A stretch of 64,000 bases of DNA from Campylobacterota bacterium (GTDB lineage Bacteria; Campylobacterota; Campylobacteria; Campylobacterales; Sulfurimonadaceae). The DNA lies in assembly GCA_040752835.1 (NCBI GenBank), contig JBFMGG010000008.1, forward strand, positions 156,484 through 220,483. The letters are read 5' to 3'. Shown here in pieces: positions 8,521-15,050 of this stretch; the stretch's first letter is position 1; each line of letters opens with the position of its first letter. Both the position numbers and the translations under genes were made by a program. Under the pieces are notes generated by a model, which was given only the letters and a program-made list of their open reading frames with translations, was not told where the DNA came from and did no database searches.

Positions 8521-8564
8521 AAACTTATTCGCACAAAGTGCTCAACGTGTAAAAAGGATCTTCG

Positions 8565-8957
8565 GTGCCACCGAAAAAAGTCAAATCCCCGGACGAATTA
8601 CGCCAAAAAATGATTGGTGTAAAAGCGAACCAGTCAGAATACGATGCGATACATGAACAGGCAAAACGATTCGGATTGTCTGCGCCGGAGTTTATGAGAT
8701 CCGTTTCGATGAATTATCCGATCCGGTCGGTCATCGATGAAAAAGCGGTAGCGGATCTTCTTAAAACAAATGCGGATCTGGGACGGCTCGGTGGACTTTT
8801 AAAAATGTGGCTCACCCGGAATGGGGGAGACAAAGACGATTTCAGTGCCAAGAGATCCTACAAAGACATCGATGAACTGGTGGACGAGATCGAGGTTGCG
8901 CAAAAGATTCTAAAAGCCCAGGCATTAAAAATCATGGGAGTATCGGATGATCGTTAA
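8565..8957 (+). CDS. traJ: TraJ-like oriT-recognising relaxosome protein
   Basis: 130 residues with a ribbon-helix-helix-like N-terminus (IGVKANQSEYDAIHEQAK, residues 17-34) and the very well kept TraJ/MobC signature NADLGRLGGLLKMWLT (about residues 70-85). In IncP plasmids TraJ binds oriT next to nic and brings in the relaxase. The start is GTG at 8565 with AAAGGA upstream. It overlaps traI by 11 bp, so the two are translationally coupled. Confidence 0.85.
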   Translation: MPPKKVKSPDELRQKMIGVKANQSEYDAIHEQAKRFGLSAPEFMRSVSMNYPIRSVIDEKAVADLLKTNADLGRLGGLLKMWLTRNGGDKDDFSAKRSYKDIDELVDEIEVAQKILKAQALKIMGVSDDR

Positions 8958-10548
8958 GACCGTATCCAAAAAGACCCAGGGTACATCCAACTTCGGAAGT
9001 CTGGCCGCGTATATGCTTGATGAGAAAAATGCCGGTCGAAAAGTCGAAGATTACCGTTTCACTAATTGCTCGTTCGACCAGGACAATCACAACTTGGCCG
9101 AGATACAAAATACACAAGCTCTCAATACCCGATCCAAGTCAGACAAGACCTATCACATGGTTGTTTCTTTTCAAGCTGGTGAGAACCCGACCCCGGAGAT
9201 CCTCGAAGAGATCGAAAACGAGCTTGTCAAAGCTATCGGCATGGAACGGCATCAGAGGTTATCGGTCATCCATGGAAACACCGGCAATCTACACATCCAT
9301 ATAGCGATCAATAAAGTTGATCCGATGACGTACCGAAATGTCGATCCCTCTTTTGATAAAACCAAACTCCAGGAGAAAGCGGCGCAGCTTGAAAAGCAAT
9401 TCGGATTGATGATCGACAACCATACGCCGAACAAAGAGAAGATGCCGCGAGAGCTTGGCGAGATCCATTCGGGGATCGAGAGTTTTAAATCATGGGTGAA
9501 AAGCGAGGCGGTTCAGCAGCTTACCGAAACACTGGCCAGACCCGAAGCGAAATGGGAAGATCTGCACAAAGCCCTGGGTGAATACGATTTGGAGATCCGG
9601 CAGCGCGGGAACGGGTTCGTAATTGCTGCAAGAGATGGCAAGCTGTTCTGTAAAGCGTCGGACGTATCGCGCGACCTATCCAAAGCAAAGCTCGAATCAA
9701 AATTCGGAGCATTTGAAAAGCCGGCAGAGATCATCGAAGCCAAAACACGGTTTGGCGAGCGAAGTGCTTTGATGAAGGAATACTGGACAGAATATCGGGA
9801 ACAATCCAATGAGAACCGATCCAAAAAACCTGTTTTGCTTACAGAACTCAAACGCAAATCTACTCAGGAGAAATCAACCATACTGTCCGAGTATAAAAAA
9901 GCCCGTGGCGAGATCCAGGCGGCCGATTACTTGAACGGTAAGGAAAAGCGTGAGAAGTATTCGGAGTTGGCAGATAAAAAGCGAAAAGATCTCAATGTTC
10001 TCTATCAAAAAACTCAAAAGCAGCGCAACGAGATTTATGCACAGATTCGGCACGTTTCTTTCAAAGACCATTTGATCCATAAAGCCATCGAGGGAGATAC
10101 CAACGCCCTCAAGCTGCTGCGGAGCATGAAGCCTGACCAGGTAGAGATCCCGAAAGATGCAAACGTCTTTATCGGTAAAGAAGGCAAGCCGGTTATCCGA
10201 ACGGAATATAAGCCGATTATTACGCAATCCGGGGACGTAATCTACAAACTTGGCAATCGGACACGGATCATGGATCAGGGTAATACCATTCGGATCACGG
10301 AGCTGCGCAAGGAATCAGAGTATGTTCAGGCGTTAATGCTTGCCAGAGAGAAATTCGGCAAATCTCTTGATATCCAGGGCAGCGATGAGTTCAAGAAGCA
10401 GATCACCGCCGCAACGATCAAATACAACCTTGATGTTGAGTTTAAAGACCGCAGCATGGAAGATGCGAGATTGGCAGTGAGCAAAGTGATTGATCACGCA
10501 AAAGAGCAAGAAATAGAAAAGTCAAAAAGTAAGAGGATGGGATTGTAG
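8947..10548 (+). CDS. traI: TraI-type relaxase (MOB-P family)
   Basis: 533 residues. It nicks oriT and stays bound to the 5' end. The N-terminal relaxase domain has all three motifs in RP4-like positions: the nucleophile Tyr22 in SLAAYMLDE, motif II around ADKTYH-like SDKTYHMVVSF (about residues 73-83) and motif III NTGNLHIHIAINKV with the paired metal-binding His (about residues 117-130). The rest is helical and charged and is shorter than RP4 TraI (732 residues); no primase or helicase domain is visible. It follows traJ directly and closes the mobilization operon. Confidence 0.92.
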   Translation: MIVKTVSKKTQGTSNFGSLAAYMLDEKNAGRKVEDYRFTNCSFDQDNHNLAEIQNTQALNTRSKSDKTYHMVVSFQAGENPTPEILEEIENELVKAIGMERHQRLSVIHGNTGNLHIHIAINKVDPMTYRNVDPSFDKTKLQEKAAQLEKQFGLMIDNHTPNKEKMPRELGEIHSGIESFKSWVKSEAVQQLTETLARPEAKWEDLHKALGEYDLEIRQRGNGFVIAARDGKLFCKASDVSRDLSKAKLESKFGAFEKPAEIIEAKTRFGERSALMKEYWTEYREQSNENRSKKPVLLTELKRKSTQEKSTILSEYKKARGEIQAADYLNGKEKREKYSELADKKRKDLNVLYQKTQKQRNEIYAQIRHVSFKDHLIHKAIEGDTNALKLLRSMKPDQVEIPKDANVFIGKEGKPVIRTEYKPIITQSGDVIYKLGNRTRIMDQGNTIRITELRKESEYVQALMLAREKFGKSLDIQGSDEFKKQITAATIKYNLDVEFKDRSMEDARLAVSKVIDHAKEQEIEKSKSKRMGL

Positions 10549-10623
10549 ACCCGTAGTAGATGACAAGAATTGAGATATTGAACGGAATCGGTCGGAGAAA
10601 AGGGGGATGAGAATATAGCCGGA

Positions 10624-10658
10624 TATTTGAATTAAGTTATATTAATTTAATTCAAATA
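10624..10658. repeat. 12-bp perfect inverted repeat after traI
   Basis: TATTTGAATTAA (10624-10635) and TTAATTCAAATA (10647-10658) with an 11-nt AT spacer, in the 171-bp gap between traI and the next gene. It has no T tract after it, so an operator for the downstream gene is as likely as a terminator. Confidence 0.5.
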
Positions 10659-10719
10659 ACGTATACAAGTATTTAAAATGAATGTTGTTGTAGGATAGAA
10701 TATTAAAAAGGGATTAAGC

Positions 10720-11121
10720 ATGAATGATTTAAAAATGAAATTGTATATAGACCCTTTAATTCGAGATTTGCATATCCCGCCGGAAACAGTTGAAAAAGGG
10801 ATAGCTGAATATTTCTCGGTTGGTGGCTTGCTTATGCTGGTCTGTTTCTTTCTAATAAGTCATAATCGTATTGATAAAGATGAGGCAGCTTATTTGGAAG
10901 AGATAGCGCGTCTTAATGCTGCAAAGAAAATGGCTGAAGCCGAACGAGAAGAATGGCTCCGTGATAAATATAAAATGCTGAAAATAGCTTCAGGCGTATC
11001 GTCAGATGTTTTCTCTGCTATAGATGCGATTTTATTTCCTGACCCCATGTCAACACTTAATGATGCAGTAGCAAAGCTGCAAAAGTTACCTAAGCGGAGT
11101 AATCCTATCCAAAACTTTTGA
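10720..11121 (+). CDS. Hypothetical protein with one membrane segment, 133 aa
   Basis: Unrecognised. One hydrophobic stretch (VGGLLMLVCFFLIS, about residues 34-47) is followed by a charged helix (AAKKMAEAEREEWLRDKYK) and a C-terminal part around FSAIDAILFPDP. The membrane helix plus coiled-coil layout would suit an inner-membrane accessory protein. ATG at 10720 is preceded by AAAAGGGATT. It stands alone between the inverted repeat and convergent genes, so context gives no function. Confidence 0.65.
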   Translation: MNDLKMKLYIDPLIRDLHIPPETVEKGIAEYFSVGGLLMLVCFFLISHNRIDKDEAAYLEEIARLNAAKKMAEAEREEWLRDKYKMLKIASGVSSDVFSAIDAILFPDPMSTLNDAVAKLQKLPKRSNPIQNF

Positions 11122-11151
11122 TTATCTGCCGTTTAGAAGGTTAAAGATATG

Positions 11152-11625
11152 TTATTGCTTATTGATTCTTTGCCATGAAAGTTTAATATGTGTACCGCGA
11201 CTAATTTCGTATATTCCATCTCTTGAGCTTACTAAATTTTTATAATCTTCAAGATTCTGAGTTTTTTGATACATATCTTGATTTGCTTGAATTGTGCTAT
11301 CGGGTAAGTATTTATGAATTGTAGGAATACCCTCTATTTCATTCTTGTCCCAAATGTTAACTTTCGCTTCAACATCTATTAGTTTATTTTGCAATATACA
11401 TGAAACACGTGCATTTTTTAAAAATCCCCGTGTCTTATCAATATAAATATCACCTAAAATTCGACATCCTGAGTATTCTCCAGATTCAATGTCAATAAGA
11501 ACTGGCCGTTCCCAATGCTTGAGCATATCTGCCCCAACCAATAATACACCATCTGCTTTGTCTAAAGACGATGCATTCAATATTGAAAACATCATCATAG
11601 GAGTGAATAGGAGCACTTTTTTCAT
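11152..11625 (-). CDS. Exported hypothetical protein with weak TraB/TrbI-like pattern
   Basis: 157 residues. A Sec signal peptide (MKKVLLFTPMMMFSILNAS) points to the periplasm. The segment SGCRILGDIYID ... ARVSCILQNKLIDVEAKVN (residues 55-90) resembles the short pattern of TraB-type pilus-assembly proteins, with a Cys in each strand that could form a disulfide. It is far shorter than TraB or TrbI, so it may be a remnant or a free-standing relative. It lies downstream of the methylase gene on the same strand, 27 bp apart, and could be read from the same operon. Low certainty on family. Confidence 0.55.
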   Translation of the reverse strand: MKKVLLFTPMMMFSILNASSLDKADGVLLVGADMLKHWERPVLIDIESGEYSGCRILGDIYIDKTRGFLKNARVSCILQNKLIDVEAKVNIWDKNEIEGIPTIHKYLPDSTIQANQDMYQKTQNLEDYKNLVSSRDGIYEISRGTHIKLSWQRINKQ

Positions 11626-11652
11626 ATTGCTTTTCCTTTGAATATCAAGAGA

Positions 11653-12507
11653 TTAAGATACAAGTTCTTTTGTATCTTTAATATTAAGATTGTCAGAAAA
11701 AAAGAAAACCTCACTCCCCTTGCGCTTTGTTCCTGCTGTATAGCTCAAAGTCATTTCCATTAATTGCGTTTTTGAATATAAATCCCGGATTTCTAGTTCA
11801 TCATCATAGGAAACGACCCAATGGCATTTAAGGTCATTTTTGACTATATAGGCAATCTTGTAATGATCACTAAAGACATAATGATTTTTATATAGTTGTT
11901 TACCTTTTACAAAGTAAGGAGGGTCTAAATAAACCAATGTTTCATTTGTTGGAAGTTTAGTAACTTCTTGTTGTAAAAAATATGCGGCGTCAAGATTTGA
12001 GAGATGAATATTTGAAGCTCTGGATGCAATTTTTTCAATTCGTTTTATAAGATCAATTTTATTGTATCTTACATCCATTTTCCAGTCGCCTGCTTGAGCT
12101 TTTCCACCAATCATTCCAGCTTCTAAGATGCCGGAACGATTGGTGCGGTTTAGAAAGAAAGTTGAAAAACCAACGTCTAATGTTGAATATTCTGTATTTT
12201 GATTCCGAATCGATTTTTGTTTGATCCACTCATCCGGGGTAACAGATGTATCTATGATTTTTTTACATAGAGCATCTGTTTCATTCAATACCGCATACCA
12301 AAAGCAATAAACCGAGTAATCCAAATCATTTAAATAAATTGCTTTTGCAGTTCCACTAAAAAGAAGTCCAAGGGCAACTCCTGCACCACCTGCATAGGGC
12401 TCGACATAATTGATTTGACTTAAATTATTTGATTGAATGATATCGTCAAAAAAGGATGTAAATTTGGCTTTACCTCCGGGATAACGTAAAGGAGTGTAGA
12501 AACTCAT
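11653..12507 (-). CDS. Dam-type DNA adenine N6-methyltransferase (D12 class)
   Basis: 284 residues. Transfers a methyl group from S-adenosylmethionine to adenine in DNA. Visible motifs: N-terminal RYPGGKAKF (residues 8-16), SAM-binding YVEPYAGGAGVALGLL (34-49), and the catalytic DPPY (195-198) in LVYLDPPYF. The start overlaps the stop of the 329-residue gene before it (ATGA type), and the ParB-like gene precedes both, so the three form one operon. The target sequence cannot be read from the protein; the Dam family often, but not always, uses GATC. In this setting it most likely protects element or host DNA from the partner nuclease-like protein. Confidence 0.9.
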   Translation of the reverse strand: MSFYTPLRYPGGKAKFTSFFDDIIQSNNLSQINYVEPYAGGAGVALGLLFSGTAKAIYLNDLDYSVYCFWYAVLNETDALCKKIIDTSVTPDEWIKQKSIRNQNTEYSTLDVGFSTFFLNRTNRSGILEAGMIGGKAQAGDWKMDVRYNKIDLIKRIEKIASRASNIHLSNLDAAYFLQQEVTKLPTNETLVYLDPPYFVKGKQLYKNHYVFSDHYKIAYIVKNDLKCHWVVSYDDELEIRDLYSKTQLMEMTLSYTAGTKRKGSEVFFFSDNLNIKDTKELVS

Positions 12508-13493
12508 AGTATTTCTTCTCCTATTCGCTCACGCTGAGCAATAACCCATGTTTTTAAATCATCAAGCTTATCGATCTTGTCTATATGTGATGCACCTGCA
12601 TTAAATAGTGAAACACCTTTATCAATGGCCGGCGGTAAGGTAAAACGCCAAAGAATATAACCGAATTTTACACTGTTTACTTCTTCGATATCTTTTCGAT
12701 CGCCATCAAACTCTGGGTGCAAATCGAAAGGAATTGATATACCAACATTCATTTGTGCATCTGGTTTTCTTGAAAACCATTGTCCAAATTGATCTGATGC
12801 TTTGAAATGCATTAATGATTTGCTTTTCCAATTTGCACCTGAAGCACATTGTGTTAGATACAAAGTATAGCCCGGGCGCCAATCTATTGGCCATGCAATT
12901 ACATCGAGTTCTCCGTCTTTAATATAAGGGCTTGAACCTGGACGTAATTCTTCAATCACTTTACCATTATTGAGTTTGTCTTCAAAAATATGTTTAAGTC
13001 TGCCTAAAAAACCTGAATTATCATCACATGGAAAACCAAAATGATATGAGTGAGCGTTAAAACTGCCTGCAACTGCAACTACACTACAATATTCAAAAAG
13101 ATTGCGTTCATTATTGCTTATGGTGATATTATTGAGTTTCTTTTTAGGAATATTGGACAGCAAGAGACAAAACAAATAGACGTATGCACCTTCGGTGAGA
13201 TCGTCAGGGCTTTTTAACATTAGTTTGGTTTGACACGGTGAATAAGTAAATGGATAAGAAGTTCCAATTTGGCTTGATCTATTAGCTATCTCAGAATATA
13301 AATCAAGGAGATAGGTTTCCATTTCAAGATTTGCACCTTCGAAGTCCGTTTCTTCATTTTCTCGTCTAACATCAAAAATTCGCCCTACATTCTCAATGGA
13401 TGCTTCCCCGCACCGGTAAGCGCAAAGTTCTAAAATATCAGCTATATCCCAAAGGTCTTCATCTAAAGAGATTTCAAGGCAATATTTACTCAA
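12504..13493 (-). CDS. Putative PD-(D/E)xK-like nuclease of a ParB/Dam operon
   Basis: 329 residues, no signal or membrane segment. The segment at residues 194-225 (GELDVIAWPIDWRPGY, then LTQCASGANWKSK) has a conserved-looking Asp (D197), Gln (Q215) and Lys (K223 or K225). This is the spacing of restriction-like folds in which Gln takes the place of the usual Glu, as in Mrr-type D-QxK enzymes. No other catalytic motif is seen. It is between the ParB-like and Dam genes, 3 bp after the former and overlapping the latter by 4 bp. The nuclease call is inference from a local motif and operon company; it could instead be a specificity protein. Confidence 0.5.
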   Translation of the reverse strand: MSKYCLEISLDEDLWDIADILELCAYRCGEASIENVGRIFDVRRENEETDFEGANLEMETYLLDLYSEIANRSSQIGTSYPFTYSPCQTKLMLKSPDDLTEGAYVYLFCLLLSNIPKKKLNNITISNNERNLFEYCSVVAVAGSFNAHSYHFGFPCDDNSGFLGRLKHIFEDKLNNGKVIEELRPGSSPYIKDGELDVIAWPIDWRPGYTLYLTQCASGANWKSKSLMHFKASDQFGQWFSRKPDAQMNVGISIPFDLHPEFDGDRKDIEEVNSVKFGYILWRFTLPPAIDKGVSLFNAGASHIDKIDKLDDLKTWVIAQRERIGEEIL

Positions 13494-13496
13494 ATC

Positions 13497-14612
13497 TTAT
13501 GCCTTTTTTACTTTTCTTTTGACATACTCTAAAATATTTTCACTCATTTTATAAATTTCTTCGGACATTTCTAAAAGATGTGCTTCACCATCATATTTAT
13601 CCATCATCCCCTGTGCTTTACGGAGATGTATATAGCAATTTGTTAGAGAACTTTCGAACACATCAGATTTTTCTTTTGTTTCTACCAGAGCTTTATCCAA
13701 ATCCCTTGTGTCTTTTAGGATAGCGTGTGCGATAGGATTAGAAATTACCATCCCAAGATTTTTCAAATCAGGATTTTGGCTTTTAATTAAAGGTGGGATG
13801 TTGTCTGTTTTTGAGCCATAAAAATATTGAAAAACTTCACCAAAACGTTCTTTTTGTTTATCTGTTTTGATGGGTTGAAGATCAGGATTTTTATCCCATC
13901 CTAATTCTAAATCAAGATATTTTGAGTATTCTTTTCGTCCGAGTGCTGTGTATAAATGAGAAAAGCCAAAGCGTCCACGATTATATTTATCGCTAATTTT
14001 AAATAAGCCTTCATTTTCTGCTTGATCTAAAATGAGCATTGAAGAGATAAAAGAACGGATTGTATCATTTGAATCTCCTATCTTTTTGGCAATTTCTTCA
14101 ATAGCAATGGGTGTACCTGCTTCTTTTGAACGGACATACCAATCTGTTACAAATCTTGCTTTAGCGTATGAATCCCAACGAAAAGCACCATTAACATGCT
14201 TAAATGCAATATAGGATTCCGCGTCAAATCTGTTGTTGACAACGACTGCTGAAAGATTTTCAAAACTTTTGGATGCACTTTGTTGGCATCCTTCAGGAAT
14301 ATTGATTTTACATTCTGTAGCTAATACTGGATTTGAAATTAGTTTAAGGGTTGCTAATCTTCGATTTCCTTCTAAAACTGTATAAGTTTCTGGAGTTGTA
14401 CCTCTTGGTAATACGATTAGAGGCTCAATGTCTAAATAGCCATTCGCACAAATTGAGTTAATTAATTCAGATAAATCAGCAATTTCATGAAGGGTTTGAA
14501 TAATAGTATCGTCTTGAGAAGGGGTGTTGTTATCACCTCGTACAAGTCTTGGATTCTCAATATCAAAGTATAATGACTCAATTGAAAGTGAAAGTTTGTT
14601 AAATAATGACAT
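13497..14612 (-). CDS. ParB/sulfiredoxin-fold protein, first gene of the Dam operon
   Basis: 371 residues. The N-terminal part has the ParB-like pattern: FDIENPRLVRG (residues 16-26), LINSICANGYLDIEPLIVL and TYTVLEGNRRLATLKLI (about residues 75-95), where EGNRR is the nucleotide/phosphate-binding box of this fold. A helical HTH-like region (IEEIAKKIGDSNDTIRSFIS, about 170-190) follows. It is not a chromosome-partition ParB: there is no ParA partner and the rest is unrelated. ParB-fold domains occur in DNA-modification and defence proteins as nucleases or NTP-using enzymes, so it may supply either activity here. AT-rich, unlike the host genes. Confidence 0.8.
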   Translation of the reverse strand: MSLFNKLSLSIESLYFDIENPRLVRGDNNTPSQDDTIIQTLHEIADLSELINSICANGYLDIEPLIVLPRGTTPETYTVLEGNRRLATLKLISNPVLATECKINIPEGCQQSASKSFENLSAVVVNNRFDAESYIAFKHVNGAFRWDSYAKARFVTDWYVRSKEAGTPIAIEEIAKKIGDSNDTIRSFISSMLILDQAENEGLFKISDKYNRGRFGFSHLYTALGRKEYSKYLDLELGWDKNPDLQPIKTDKQKERFGEVFQYFYGSKTDNIPPLIKSQNPDLKNLGMVISNPIAHAILKDTRDLDKALVETKEKSDVFESSLTNCYIHLRKAQGMMDKYDGEAHLLEMSEEIYKMSENILEYVKRKVKKA

Positions 14613-14644
14613 AATTACCCTTCGTCTATATAGCTAAACGCTAT

Positions 14645-14671
14645 ATTATATCTAACATTACATTAATGTTA
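14645..14671 (-). promoter_or_regulatory. Promoter and operator-like inverted repeat of the ParB/Dam operon
   Basis: On the reverse strand a perfect -10 TATAAT lies at 14650-14645, 33 bp before the ParB-like start. Just upstream is a perfect 7-bp inverted repeat TAACATT-N5-AATGTTA (14653-14671), which covers the spacer/-35 area where a repressor would act. The -35 itself is weak. Confidence 0.5.
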
Positions 14672-14829
14672 TAATGATATTAAAACAATATTATTATAAT
14701 ACTATGAAAGCAAAAAAGTTACAGATTAGCTATTTTTTATATCGAAAGATTGTGGTTTTTTAGGCCTCAATTGTTCAATTAATAAGAACCGTAAAAAAGT
14801 GGTAAAACACCATATAAGCAATAGTTTAT

Positions 14830-14848
14830 AGGGGTATTTTTAGGGGTA
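14830..14848. repeat. Right arm-type repeats AGGGGTA
   Basis: Two copies of TAGGGGTA-type sequence (14830-14836 and 14842-14848) about 50 bp inside attR, in the same orientation as three copies near the left end. Candidate integrase arm sites. Confidence 0.5.
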
Positions 14849-14896
14849 TAATTTTTGATAAAGTCAAATAAAACCCTAAAATATGTCTATAGTGGT

Positions 14897-14918
14897 AGTC
14901 CCCCCCGCCACCATCGAA
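14897..14918 (+). repeat. attR: right copy of the attachment core
   Basis: AGT, seven C, then GCCACCATCGAA: a direct copy of attL with two C fewer. The preceding bases do not form a tRNA, so only the 3' fragment of tRNA-Met is here. Marks the right end of the element; the gene-free 14613-15050 stretch also holds the operator, arm repeats and the next promoter. Confidence 0.85.
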
Positions 14919-14985
14919 TCCTCACAGTTTCTGTAAACACAATTCCTAAAATCCGAATTTACCGTACTATATTTCATCCGTCGTA

Positions 14986-15014
14986 TTTACCTCTATACAC
15001 CACTTTGCTATAAT
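14986..15014 (+). promoter_or_regulatory. Promoter in front of the fused hydrogenase operon
   Basis: Perfect -10 TATAAT at 15009-15014 with TTTACC at 14986-14991, 17 bp apart, ending 36 bp before the ATG at 15051. It lies between attR and the first hydrogenase gene, so the element does not interrupt it. Confidence 0.6.
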
Positions 15015-15050
15015 CCCTCATCAACGAAGAGAGACGGCAAAGGGGTAACC

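Larger units (their letters stand above)
1668..14918. mobile_element. Integrated mobilizable element (about 13.2 kb) in tRNA-Met
   Basis: The element is bounded by a direct repeat of the tRNA-Met 3' end, AGT-C(n)-GCCACCATCGAA, at 1668-1691 (nine C) and 14897-14918 (seven C). A tyrosine integrase is read inward next to the tRNA, and TAGGGGTA-type repeats lie near both ends. Cargo: AlpA-like and initiator-like genes, trbJ-K-L, traK-oriT-traJ-traI of IncP type, and a ParB/nuclease-like/Dam operon. The coding sequence is clearly AT-richer than the hydrogenase region that follows. No coupling protein, TrbE/VirB4, TrbB or pilus genes are seen, so this fits an integrative mobilizable element that needs a helper conjugation system. 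Confidence 0.85.

Noticed and set aside
5720..10548. Complete self-transmissible conjugation system
   Set aside because: No TrbB/VirB11, TrbE/VirB4, TrbF-I or TraG/VirD4 gene is present in the element.
13497..14612. Chromosome or plasmid partition ParB
   Set aside because: Only the N-terminal ParB-fold box matches; no ParA beside it and it is in an operon with a methylase.
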